A stretch of DNA of 64,000 bases from Bacteroidota bacterium (GTDB taxonomy: Bacteria; Bacteroidota; Bacteroidia; Bacteroidales; VadinHA17): contig JAKQPD010000058.1 in NCBI GenBank assembly GCA_029564935.1, positions 1 to 64,000 of the forward strand, given 5' to 3'. The notes below the pieces were generated by a model. That model was given only the letters and a program-made list of their open reading frames with translations. It did not search any database and had not been told where the DNA came from. Both the position numbers and the translations under genes were made by a program. This document shows, piece by piece, positions 1 through 8,259 of this stretch (its first letter is position 1; every line of letters starts with the position of its first letter).

Positions 1-374
1 ATATATGCGAGCTTCGGGAAATTATCGATTGCTGCATGCATATCATTTACAGCAAATATGACAGCTTGTTTTTCCTGAGGTCTTACAGTAATTAATTTCC
101 TGCCGGCACTGCATCCTGACAGAACTGCGATTGCCAGAAACAAAGAAACAATCTTCGCAGGCAAAATGCTCTTTCTGTGCCTTACTCCGACAAAAAGGGT
201 GTTGCCATCAGTCAGTTCACCATCGCCGGAAACTTTATTCCCAAAGCGGTCTTCAACCGGTGGGAGCCTCCCGGGTTTTTTTTTGCCCAAATGATAATAG
301 TATTTCAGAACAGCATCTCTGACCCTGGCTCCGGAGTGTAGTTCAAGCTGGGTATTGTTTACCGTGATTTTCAT
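1..374 (-). CDS. Metallophosphatase/5'-nucleotidase-like protein, N-terminal part, with beta-grasp-like extension
   Basis: This gene runs off the left edge and is absent from the ORF track; I translated it by hand from an ATG at 374-372 and it stays open for 124 codons. Residues about 1-66 (MKITVNNTQLEL ... GNKVSGDGELTDGNTLFV) look like a ThiS/ubiquitin-type beta-grasp domain. A basic stretch (RHRK) and a hydrophobic segment with a lipobox-like LSGC (Cys88) follow. Then comes VIFAVNDMHA, which resembles the first metal-binding block of calcineurin-like metallophosphatases and 5'-nucleotidases (usually D-x-H). The start lies 15 bp behind the stop of the outer-membrane protein gene on the same strand, so the two are probably co-transcribed. 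The catalytic domain is outside the window. Seen: the open frame and motifs. Inferred: an inner-membrane signal-anchor topology with the phosphatase outside the cytoplasm. Confidence 0.68.
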   Translation of the reverse strand, partial: MKITVNNTQLELHSGARVRDAVLKYYYHLGKKKPGRLPPVEDRFGNKVSGDGELTDGNTLFVGVRHRKSILPAKIVSLFLAIAVLSGCSAGRKLITVRPQEKQAVIFAVNDMHAAIDNFPKLAY

Positions 375-389
375 TTACCTGTCACCTGA

Positions 390-857
390 CTACCATGTGT
401 ATCGTATACCGAGGGCAGCGCCCCAGCCAAGGCCGTTTACATCTCCGAGGAAATCCCACATGGGACGTCCGTCAAGGCTGATGAGTAATGGCAGATCCTT
501 AAACTTATACTCGATGCCTATCTGTCCGCCAAGACCTATATTAATATAGGAATTATTTTCAAAGTTGTCATAGGAGAGGCTTGCTCCGGGTCCGATATAC
601 CAGTTAAAACCGCCTGCTATATTCCAGTCCCAGTGATATACACCAACGAGAGCAATTCTGGTGAAATCTTTCTTGAATCCGAAGCTTCCGTCAAGCTCCA
701 GTCTGTTTCTGTCATTAAGTCCTTTCTGATATGACAATTCGGCTCCGCTGAATGTATCACCTCCATAAAGTCTTGCACCTAATGCGTGGGAACTGATCTG
801 TGCAGAAGCTATGGCTCCCAAACTGACAAATGCAATAAATAAAAACAATTTCTTCAT
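390..857 (-). CDS. Small outer-membrane beta-barrel-like protein
   Basis: The 155-residue product begins with a clear signal peptide (MKKLFLFIAFVSLGAIASAQ). The rest alternates short hydrophobic and polar strands rich in Gly, Tyr and Trp, and ends with an aromatic residue (GIRYTW), as expected for an 8-strand outer-membrane barrel. The ORF track starts 22 codons earlier, but the signal peptide fixes the start at 857. It lies directly upstream of the partial metallophosphatase gene. I do not recognise a named family beyond porin-like outer-membrane beta-barrel, and no function can be given. Confidence 0.8.
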   Translation of the reverse strand: MKKLFLFIAFVSLGAIASAQISSHALGARLYGGDTFSGAELSYQKGLNDRNRLELDGSFGFKKDFTRIALVGVYHWDWNIAGGFNWYIGPGASLSYDNFENNSYINIGLGGQIGIEYKFKDLPLLISLDGRPMWDFLGDVNGLGWGAALGIRYTW

Positions 858-1065
858 AAATGTTAAGTTTAAAATTTCACTTAAAATAGAATATAAATAC
901 TCTTTATACGAAAAGTTTAACAAATTTCATTCCATTTTGTTTTAAGTTTTATGCATGGCGTCAGACGGACTATCCGAAAAATGACAGTATACTTATTAAT
1001 AAATTCTTTTATACCTGATCTTTTACCGGGAGTTATTATTTTTACATACTGACAAAAATAAAGAA

Positions 1066-1833
1066 ATGAAATTAGTATCATGGAACATTAATGGTATTCG
1101 TGCCATAACGAAGAAGTCTTTTTTTACCGATCTGGAGCGGCTCGATGCAGAAATTATTTGCCTTCAGGAAACAAAAGCCAATGATGAACAGGTTCGGGAA
1201 GCTCTTGTTTCTCTGGATGGGAGCAATCTATATACAAATTCTGCAGAAAGGCCCGGCTACTCCGGAACTGCGGTCATTTCAAAGATCAAACCACTTAATG
1301 TTATAAAGAATACCGGAATAAAGGAATTTGATTCTGAAGGAAGAGTTCTGTGTCTTGAGTTTGACTGGTTTTTCCTGGTAAATGTTTATGTTCCGAATTC
1401 CGGAAGTGAGCTTGCCCGACTGGCGTACAGGCAGGAGTGGGACAAGACTTTCCTGGGTTATCTCAAGGGCCTTGAAAAGATTAAACCTGTAGTCGTGTGT
1501 GGGGATTTGAATGTGGCTCATAAAGCGATTGATCTGGCACGTCCGAAGGAAAATTATAACAAGGCAGCGGGCTATATGCAGGAAGAGATTGACGGAATGG
1601 ACCGGCTTACCGCAAGCGGCTTGACAGATACATTCCGCCATTTCTATCCTGACGCTAAGGGGAGATACTCATGGTGGAGCTTCAGAGCTGCGGCAAGATC
1701 AAAGAATATAGGCTGGAGAATTGATTATTTTCTTGTAAGCAGTTCGTTCCTGCCAAAAGTTAAGGATGCATTCATTATAGAGGAAATGACCGGATCAGAT
1801 CATTGTCCCGTCGGAATAATTATAGAACCCTGA
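1066..1833 (+). CDS. xth: Exodeoxyribonuclease III
   Basis: This 255-residue protein spans the whole endonuclease/exonuclease/phosphatase fold of the ExoIII/APE1 family, which cuts DNA at abasic sites and trims 3' ends in base excision repair. Visible landmarks are the N-terminal SWNINGIRA, the metal-binding Glu in CLQETK (about residue 35), the GDLNVAH block with catalytic Asp and Asn near residue 147, RIDYFLVS, and the C-terminal SDHCPV with the catalytic His at about 246. Length is normal for the family. Its last 14 bases overlap the 3' end of the oppositely oriented idi gene. A cytoplasmic DNA repair role is secure from the motifs. Confidence 0.95.
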   Translation: MKLVSWNINGIRAITKKSFFTDLERLDAEIICLQETKANDEQVREALVSLDGSNLYTNSAERPGYSGTAVISKIKPLNVIKNTGIKEFDSEGRVLCLEFDWFFLVNVYVPNSGSELARLAYRQEWDKTFLGYLKGLEKIKPVVVCGDLNVAHKAIDLARPKENYNKAAGYMQEEIDGMDRLTASGLTDTFRHFYPDAKGRYSWWSFRAAARSKNIGWRIDYFLVSSSFLPKVKDAFIIEEMTGSDHCPVGIIIEP

Positions 1834-2377
1834 GTGAACCGGCAATCGGGTCCCTGTGAATATCATCTGAATGGGAATTGACTTTTTCATAGATCTTCCT
1901 GAACCAATATGTATAATCTGCAGGATTTTTAAGAATACCGGAATGAAGCTCATCAAAAGATACTGCTTTCCATTCACCTACTTCAGAAGTATTTATCACC
2001 GGGATAATATCGGTTACACCATGGAATACATGGTCAAACTCATTTTCGGTAAGTTCATTATCAAGCTTTTCCCTGTAAGTGAAGGAAAATAATTCAATCA
2101 GGCTGCAATTAATTCCCATTTCCTCCCTGAGCCTTCTCACGGCAGCCTCCATACTTGATTCCCCCGGAAATGGGTGGGTACAGCAGGTATTGGTCCAGAG
2201 ACCGTTTGAATGATATTTGTCAAATGCCCTGCGTTGAAGGATCCATTGGCCATCACGATTTACTATAAATACTGACATTGCCCGGTGAAAAAGCGCTTTC
2301 CGGTGTGCCTCCATTTTTCCGGCAATACCTGTCTGGATATCATTCTCATTGACCAGTATTACAAATGGGTTTTCCAT
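1820..2377 (-). CDS. idi: Isopentenyl-diphosphate delta-isomerase, type I
   Basis: The product (185 residues) interconverts isopentenyl and dimethylallyl diphosphate. It carries the Nudix-like core of type I IDI: WILQRRA, the active-site Cys in TNTCCTHP, the Nudix-derived helix GESSMEAAVRRLREEMG, and the acidic TENEFDHVF block. Length is typical of bacterial IDI-1. The organism uses the MEP pathway (ispH is at 21.2 kb), where IDI is not strictly required but balances the two C5 units. The gene stands alone, converging on and overlapping xth by 14 bp; no partner gene is adjacent. Confidence 0.94.
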   Translation of the reverse strand: MENPFVILVNENDIQTGIAGKMEAHRKALFHRAMSVFIVNRDGQWILQRRAFDKYHSNGLWTNTCCTHPFPGESSMEAAVRRLREEMGINCSLIELFSFTYREKLDNELTENEFDHVFHGVTDIIPVINTSEVGEWKAVSFDELHSGILKNPADYTYWFRKIYEKVNSHSDDIHRDPIAGSLRVL

Positions 2378-2569
2378 TATATATTCACTTAAAGGTCTTA
2401 AGTTTCAGGTTACTAAAAATAAACAATTATTTAGTAAAATAGTTTAACCTGGGGAGAAATATTTTTCCGTGTCACTTTCACATGCAGTCGGCTCATTGTT
2501 TTGTTGATTAGTTTGTTTCCTGATTTATTCCGGAACAATTACTTTTGAAATAAATTCAGACCGCTTGAT

Positions 2570-3397
2570 ATGAAAATTAACAAAAGCAGGCTTTATGAGA
2601 TAATCTTTGAAGCTGATACAAAAGCAGGAAGGTTTTTTGATCTTTCACTTATAATCCTGATCCTCTTAAGCATTCTGATAGTATTGATGGACAGCATTCC
2701 TCCGGTCCACGAAAAGTATTCAATGCTCCTGAGGATAACGGAATGGATCATAACATTGCTTTTCACAATCGAATATATGATGAGGATATATGTTGTTGAC
2801 AAGCCTGTCAGGTATATTCTGAGCTTTTATGGAATTATTGACCTTATGGCAATTTTACCGGGGTTAATAGTATTTATTTTTCCCGGAGCCCAGAGTCTGC
2901 TGGTTATCAGGGCAGTCAGACTTCTAAGGGTTTTCAGGATCCTGAAATTCAGCAGGTATACATCAGCAGGACGAATGCTTATGATAGCCCTGTACCGGAG
3001 CCGTGAAAAGATATTAATGTTCATTTCAGTCGTGATCACCCTGGTTGTGATCTTTGGAACTATAATGTATTTGGTTGAAGGTGAAGAGAGTGGTTTTACA
3101 AGCATTCCTGTCAGCATATACTGGGCTGTCGTAACCCTGACAACAGTAGGTTATGGTGATCTGGCCCCGGTAACAGGTTTAGGTCAGTTCCTGGCAAGTG
3201 TTGTAATGATAATGGGCTATGCAATTATTGCGGTCCCAACGGGAATAGTCACAAGTGAAATGATAAGAACTTCTGACAGGAGCAACACCCAGGTCTGTTC
3301 GAACTGCATGTTCGATAAGCACGATAATGATGCTAAGTTCTGTAAAAAATGCGGGATGAAGCTTGATCTGCATCCTGATCCGGAACCTTCATTCTGA
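2570..3397 (+). CDS. Voltage-gated-type K+ channel with C-terminal zinc ribbon
   Basis: The 275-residue protein has six predicted membrane spans in a Kv-like arrangement: S1 near residues 23-41, an arginine-rich S4 (RAVRLLRVFRILKF, about 110-126), a pore loop with the K+ selectivity filter TTVGYGD (about 193-199) and an S6 helix. After S6 comes a short cytoplasmic tail with two CxxC pairs (CSNC at about 243 and CKKC at about 258), a small zinc ribbon. Such ribbons occur in some bacterial ion channels, where the role is unclear. A TACTTTTG box (2540-2547) lies 22 bp before the ATG and fits the Bacteroidota -7 element. Transport of K+ is well supported; the stimulus for gating is unknown. Confidence 0.92.
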   Translation: MKINKSRLYEIIFEADTKAGRFFDLSLIILILLSILIVLMDSIPPVHEKYSMLLRITEWIITLLFTIEYMMRIYVVDKPVRYILSFYGIIDLMAILPGLIVFIFPGAQSLLVIRAVRLLRVFRILKFSRYTSAGRMLMIALYRSREKILMFISVVITLVVIFGTIMYLVEGEESGFTSIPVSIYWAVVTLTTVGYGDLAPVTGLGQFLASVVMIMGYAIIAVPTGIVTSEMIRTSDRSNTQVCSNCMFDKHDNDAKFCKKCGMKLDLHPDPEPSF

Positions 3398-3402
3398 AAA
3401 TT

Positions 3403-3597
3403 TCACTTTTCTCTCCGGCTTGTTAAATGCCATAAACCGCATACCGGGCATTTGTAGAAGTGTATTGGCCTGGTAACTCTTGTTTCCATAATATTACGGA
3501 TCATCTCCTGTGCTTCTTCAGGAGAATTATATACCTTTTTTCTGCAAAGGGGACCTAAAGGCTCTATTTTTCTGTTTTTTAAAAGTTTGTACGCCAT
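3403..3597 (-). CDS. Small zinc-ribbon-like hypothetical protein
   Basis: This is a 64-residue basic protein with a leading Cys (PLCRKK), a central helix (SPEEAQEMI), and a C-terminal YKCPVCGLWHLTS block that ends almost at the terminus. CPVCG-x-WHLTS looks like a compact zinc site made of CxxC and one His, seen in many uncharacterised short bacterial proteins. It converges with the K+ channel gene, with only 5 bp between the stops. The compact motif and the close packing of neighbours make it a credible gene, but no function is known to me. Confidence 0.65.
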   Translation of the reverse strand: MAYKLLKNRKIEPLGPLCRKKVYNSPEEAQEMIRNIMETRVTRPIHFYKCPVCGLWHLTSRREK

Positions 3598-3786
3598 CTG
3601 TGAAAAGCCGGAATTAGTCCCGCAAATTTCAGAAGAATCGGGGATTCTGACAACAAAACTCTGATTTCATTTTATCTGTTCATTTGTCAGGTTTAAATGC
3701 TTATTTATAAGCCTTAAATCTGAATAAACATGATTTCGGAAATAAATATTACCTTCATATCTGTAAACCAGATTAAATTTCTAAAG

Positions 3787-4710
3787 ATGAATCACCTTTT
3801 CAGAATGCTTATTTCAGCGTTATTGCTACTGCCCGGGATCTTCAATCTTTCAGCACAATTACCAGAGGAAGAACTTTTATGGCCGGATGGCATTCCCGGT
3901 AATCCGTTAGAATATAAAGAAGAGAAACTTACAGTAAATGAATTCCGGGAGAGTTCACTTTCGCAGTCGAACCGCGTCTTCAGTTGTGTTTCGGTGCCAA
4001 CATATATTATCCATAAACCTGCAAAAGGTACAGCTAACGGCGTGGCAATGGTTATCTGTCCGGGAGGAGGATTCCGTGATGTATGGATCGACCGCGAAGG
4101 AAATGACATGGCTTTATGGCTTGCAGGACATGGAATAACATCACTGGTTCTGAAGTACAGAACCTTCAACTCTGATGCCGAAGAACTTAAAATATCACGG
4201 GATGAATATAATAATCATGTATATGCCGATGCCAGGAAGGCAATTTATGTGCTTCGTAGCCGTGCAAAAGAACTTGGGATTGATGAAAACAAAATAGGGA
4301 TAGGGGGCTTTTCCGCAGGCGGTTCTCTTTCCATTATCACGGCACTTTCTCTTTTTGAGAAATCCCTTCCGGCATATGCAAAATTTGGCCAGATCAACAC
4401 GAATCCTGATTTTGTCGGGCTCTTTTACCCGGGACTGAACCAGGGTTTCTTAAAGGTACTTAAAGAAAAAAATACTTTTCCTCCTGTCTTTATAATGAAC
4501 GGAGGAGAGGACAATGTAACGCCACCCGAAAACTGCATTCAGCTTTACAATGTATTAAAAGAAAAGAAACTCAGTGTAGAATTGCATATATATTCAAAGG
4601 GCAGCCATGGTTTTGACTCGGGTATCGGAAGAGGATATGCAGTCAGCACCTGGAGAGATAGCTTCATAGCCTGGCTGAAAGATGGAGGATTTATAAAAGA
4701 TGAACAGTAA
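3787..4710 (+). CDS. Secreted alpha/beta-hydrolase (esterase/lipase family)
   Basis: The mature protein follows a signal peptide (MNHLFRMLISALLLLPGIFNLSAQ), so the start is placed at 3787, 19 codons inside the ORF track entry. It has the esterase oxyanion block (CPGGGF), a nucleophile elbow GIGGFSAGG with Ser at about residue 175, an acidic residue in the GGEDNVTPPE region and the catalytic His in KGSHGFD. This fits the acetyl-esterase/BD-FAE group, which deacetylates xylan or other esters in the periplasm. The downstream CPBP-like gene overlaps it by 11 bp, so translation is coupled. The exact substrate cannot be told from sequence. Confidence 0.88.
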   Translation: MNHLFRMLISALLLLPGIFNLSAQLPEEELLWPDGIPGNPLEYKEEKLTVNEFRESSLSQSNRVFSCVSVPTYIIHKPAKGTANGVAMVICPGGGFRDVWIDREGNDMALWLAGHGITSLVLKYRTFNSDAEELKISRDEYNNHVYADARKAIYVLRSRAKELGIDENKIGIGGFSAGGSLSIITALSLFEKSLPAYAKFGQINTNPDFVGLFYPGLNQGFLKVLKEKNTFPPVFIMNGGEDNVTPPENCIQLYNVLKEKKLSVELHIYSKGSHGFDSGIGRGYAVSTWRDSFIAWLKDGGFIKDEQ

Positions 4711-5467
4711 GCTTAAACGCAGAATATTCTTTGATCTGCTGATCCTGTCCTATTTATTGTTTTCCTATTATGCTTTTGGCAAATGGTGGCACTCCTCTGT
4801 CGGATCAATCCTGATAGTATTTTTCAGCTATCTGATATGGAAGAAGGATTTTTTGAAGAATACCGGTCTTGATCTGAACCTGACGACCATAATAAAATCT
4901 GTTATTCTGGCAGTTGTTATCCTGCTTGGCTCCTTATTGATAATGAAATATATAGCAGGGAAGCAAGGGGTGATCATAACATATACCGGATGGAAGAACT
5001 ATTACCACGATGTCTTCTATATCCTTAATGAGGAAATAGTTATAGGTGCAATTATACTATTCTGGATGGTTGACAAGCGGAAAATCAATCCACTCGCAGC
5101 AACTGCCGGTCTGGCTGTCTTCTTTGCTTTAATACATTATGTCTTTTACAGATGGATATTTAACGACAGAGGAATAATGGGTATTTCTGCGTTGATTACT
5201 TTATTCCTTGTTGGATTTGTCAGGAACAGCTTAATACTTCATACAAGACATATCGGATATTCCTGGGCGCTCCACTTTGGCTGGATGACAATAATGTTCG
5301 GGAGTATGCACATATACTCAGAGACAAATCTCAGATTAACCGAACTCGAAAGATTTAATACCTATTTAGGTTCGGTCTGGATGGTCATAATATCGGCTTT
5401 AGCAGCGGGACTGACATTTATGTTTGGAATAAAAAAAGTATCCTATAAGGCTATCCCGGATCAGTAA
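4700..5467 (+). CDS. CPBP/Abi-like polytopic membrane protein
   Basis: The 255-residue protein has about seven or eight membrane spans. Three spaced blocks recall the CPBP (CAAX prenyl protease/bacteriocin processing) family: NEEIVIGA for motif 1 (normally EExxxR), FALIHYVFY for motif 2 (FxxxH) and HFGWMTI for the third His motif. The Arg normally found in motif 1 is absent here, so proteolytic activity is uncertain. It overlaps the secreted esterase gene by 11 bp and is probably made from the same transcript. A membrane protease-like fold is the best description; other polytopic proteins remain possible. Confidence 0.62.
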   Translation: MNSKLKRRIFFDLLILSYLLFSYYAFGKWWHSSVGSILIVFFSYLIWKKDFLKNTGLDLNLTTIIKSVILAVVILLGSLLIMKYIAGKQGVIITYTGWKNYYHDVFYILNEEIVIGAIILFWMVDKRKINPLAATAGLAVFFALIHYVFYRWIFNDRGIMGISALITLFLVGFVRNSLILHTRHIGYSWALHFGWMTIMFGSMHIYSETNLRLTELERFNTYLGSVWMVIISALAAGLTFMFGIKKVSYKAIPDQ

Positions 5468-5515
5468 AATATTTACGGGGTTGATTAGTATATTCATCAA
5501 TAACAGGATCATCTT

Positions 5516-6835
5516 TCAGAACTGATAGTTTAGTCCCAGGTATAAGCCGGATGTGCCATCCTGGCTGCTTAACGGTTTGCCGAATTCTACTGAAAGCACA
5601 AAGTTTTCATTCATTGCCATTTTCAATCCTCCTCCGACAGTCTGATGGATGGATTTATCTGAAGGCTTGAAATATAGCGGTAAATATTCGCCGGGGACAG
5701 CATCAAGATCAATCTTTATGGGTTTCAGTATCCTTCCTGCATCTGTAAAAATTATAGCTCCGATATACCAGTTTTGTTTTATGAACTGGAAGTTCAGTAG
5801 CCTTGATCTGAGCTCAATTGTGCCCAGAAAAAAATCATCGGCGACAATTCTTTGCATCAGGACCCCACGGAGAGTGGCTGAGCCGCCAAAACCTTCATTA
5901 CCCGTAAAGTTTGTCAGTAACTGCCGCGAAAAGAACGGCTGGTTATCCATTATATTGGCATTCAGCCATAAACGATAAGCAAGAATCAGCCGCTGATTTA
6001 TAAGTGTGAAGTACTGTTTGTGGATGAGCCCGATGCTTAAACAGGAATAATTTCCTTTGTTTATGAAGGATGGCATCCACCTTAAATTCAGCTCTGTAAA
6101 TATTCCATTGCCGGGATTTGTAAGCTTATTCCTTGAATCATAGATCAGACCTGCCATAAAATTGTTAATTATTCCTCCATCCTTTTCCTCATCAGTTATG
6201 ATACCCCAATTATAATATTCTTCAAAAAGTGTTGCAGTATCCGGCAGTATCTCATCACCTTTAAGCTTCCTGTTCATTTTTTCAATATTCACAGGTGCAA
6301 TTTTGTAATATCCCGTTGCCCAGCCTGCCCTCCACTGGAATTTGCTTTCCCCGATTGTGTCCTGAAGGTCTGCGGATATCCTTAAATACTTCTTTTCGAT
6401 CCTGTAAAACATCCTCGTTTTATATGAAGGATCATCCGGGTCTTCCCACTTATGATTATAAACTGATTCATTTCCGTTATATCCGTAAAACGGGTATGCT
6501 TTATAACCATCATATTTTGCCTTTGCGAACAGCTTTATTCCCGGGATGAGATTGTAAGATACATATTCCAGAATATGTTCCGAACTGCCTTTTGAATAAC
6601 CTGCAATCTGGAGATAAAGTGATTGAAAATAATTTGGATAAATCGACCCGTCACCATAATCGAACGGATTAAATATGATACCATAATAAACCCCAAGGTC
6701 TGAGTCGTACGCGACAGCCGGAAGAACTCCCAAATTCCAGCCTCTCTTTATGATATCTGTTTTCTCCTGAGAAAAGCACAAAACAGCAAGCATCAAAACA
6801 ACCATTAAACAGACTACCTTCCTCATGATGGGCAT
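5516..6835 (-). CDS. Omp85-family surface antigen (BamA/TamA barrel-like)
   Basis: This 439-residue protein begins with a signal peptide ending in CFSQ. Its long tail of amphipathic strands contains RLILAYRLWLNAN, GFGGSATLRGVLMQRIVADDFFLGTIELR and a C-terminal LYLGLNYQF ending in Phe, as in the barrel domain of the bacterial surface antigen (Omp85) family. No POTRA repeats are evident, so it is the short barrel-only form common in Bacteroidota rather than BamA itself. It stands alone between a CPBP-like gene and an MBL hydrolase gene, converging with the former. Its role could be lipid or protein passage at the outer membrane; the substrate is unknown. An alternative Met lies three codons inside. 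Confidence 0.8.
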   Translation of the reverse strand: MPIMRKVVCLMVVLMLAVLCFSQEKTDIIKRGWNLGVLPAVAYDSDLGVYYGIIFNPFDYGDGSIYPNYFQSLYLQIAGYSKGSSEHILEYVSYNLIPGIKLFAKAKYDGYKAYPFYGYNGNESVYNHKWEDPDDPSYKTRMFYRIEKKYLRISADLQDTIGESKFQWRAGWATGYYKIAPVNIEKMNRKLKGDEILPDTATLFEEYYNWGIITDEEKDGGIINNFMAGLIYDSRNKLTNPGNGIFTELNLRWMPSFINKGNYSCLSIGLIHKQYFTLINQRLILAYRLWLNANIMDNQPFFSRQLLTNFTGNEGFGGSATLRGVLMQRIVADDFFLGTIELRSRLLNFQFIKQNWYIGAIIFTDAGRILKPIKIDLDAVPGEYLPLYFKPSDKSIHQTVGGGLKMAMNENFVLSVEFGKPLSSQDGTSGLYLGLNYQF

Positions 6836-7085
6836 GATTTTGTTTATGAAAGTTAAGCAATCTTAACAAAATCCTCTATCTATTTTAATTATTTCAGAGC
6901 GGATAATTTTACACAGCCAGCCTGTTAACAGGAATGGTTACCTGCTGGCAAACCCGGATTGTTTTCTTATTTTTACATTGACATGATGCCTTTTAATAAA
7001 ACCGGCAGCAATTAATGCCCGGGGACTTTCAGGAAGAAATCAATTACTGCCACTAACTAGTTGGAATATAAATAAATAATACTGT

Positions 7086-8147
7086 ATGAAGAATTCTATT
7101 TTTGTTTTAATTGTACTTATGAGTACCTGTCTGAGTGTACAGGCACAGGTGAAAACCGACCCCGACAGGAAAACCGACTGGTGGGGAGATATTGATGGTT
7201 TTCTGAACCAGCAGGCAAAAGTGTCCCTAAGCCTTGTTAATGAAGCATTAATAGCAAATCCCCCATCACTTCAGGAGAACATGGCACGTAAAATGGCCCT
7301 GGTGATGATAGATAATGTCCTTCATGAGGAAAAAGCACAGCATCGTCCGGCAGTTCAGGCATTTTACAGGGAAAGGATTGAAAATGCGATAAGAGAGATT
7401 GGAACTTTACAGGTTGAGTCAGGGGCAGTCATCTGGAAACTGTATAATCATACTTTCATTGTAAAAACCCCTTCGGTTACCATCGGTTTCGATATCCAGA
7501 GAGGTATCCCGGGAAATGAAAGCTTTGCATTCAGCAAGGACCTTATCAAAAGTCTGATTGACGTTACGGATGTACTTTTTGTTACTCATTATCATGGCGA
7601 TCATGCCGACGACTGGGTTGCCGGCACCTTTATTGAACAGAATAAACCTGTTATCACACCTCCCGGGTTATGGGAGAAACTACCGGTTTACAAAAGTGTC
7701 CTTCATCCTGAAAGAACAGTTGATAAATTGCAGACAGTCAACCTGCCGCTGAAAAAGAAGGATCTGAAAGTTGTTGTTTGTCCGGGACATCAGGGAAACA
7801 ATATCCTGAATAATGTTTACCTTGTATATTCGCCTGAGGGCATGTGCTTTGCTCATACCGGAGATCAGTCGAATACAGAAGATCTGAACTGGATAGATAC
7901 AATCGGAGACAGATATAAAATAGATGTGATCATGATTAATTCATGGTCTTATTATCCCGGGATGAGGCTGGCAAAGGGTTTCAGGCCAAGACTTATTATT
8001 CCTGGTCATGAAAACGAGCTGAATCATACAATTGACCACCGTGAACCATACTGGCTCAATTATGTAAGGCTGGGAGATGATCCTTCGTTCCCATGGGTCC
8101 AGATGGCAACAGGGGAACGGTTTCATTATATTATTCCGGCTGAATAA
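7086..8147 (+). CDS. Exported MBL-fold metallo-hydrolase
   Basis: A signal peptide (SVQAQ) precedes a metallo-beta-lactamase domain. The metal-binding motif THYHGDHADD sits near residues 165-175, with later ligands in CPGHQGN, AHTGDQSN and PGHENE. The N-terminal ~110 residues are helical and not part of the usual domain. The layout recalls UlaG/L-ascorbate-lactonase-like MBL proteins (VTIGFDIQRG ... HTGDQS), but the export signal argues for a periplasmic role. The gene is single and is followed by a short purine-rich direct repeat (gggagaatagga type, 8156-8190). Hydrolase activity is likely; the substrate is unknown. Confidence 0.85.
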   Translation: MKNSIFVLIVLMSTCLSVQAQVKTDPDRKTDWWGDIDGFLNQQAKVSLSLVNEALIANPPSLQENMARKMALVMIDNVLHEEKAQHRPAVQAFYRERIENAIREIGTLQVESGAVIWKLYNHTFIVKTPSVTIGFDIQRGIPGNESFAFSKDLIKSLIDVTDVLFVTHYHGDHADDWVAGTFIEQNKPVITPPGLWEKLPVYKSVLHPERTVDKLQTVNLPLKKKDLKVVVCPGHQGNNILNNVYLVYSPEGMCFAHTGDQSNTEDLNWIDTIGDRYKIDVIMINSWSYYPGMRLAKGFRPRLIIPGHENELNHTIDHREPYWLNYVRLGDDPSFPWVQMATGERFHYIIPAE

Positions 8148-8259
8148 GCGGCCGGGGAGTGGGAGAATAGGAGAGTGGGAGAATAGGAGACAGATATTCA
8201 ACAAAAAAATTAACTATCGCTTCAACAATTTATAATTTTGGTTTTGAATAATTAAAATC

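Noticed and set aside
131-322. Plus-strand 63-residue ORF near the left edge
   Set aside because: Antisense to the partial metallophosphatase frame, which has recognisable motifs.
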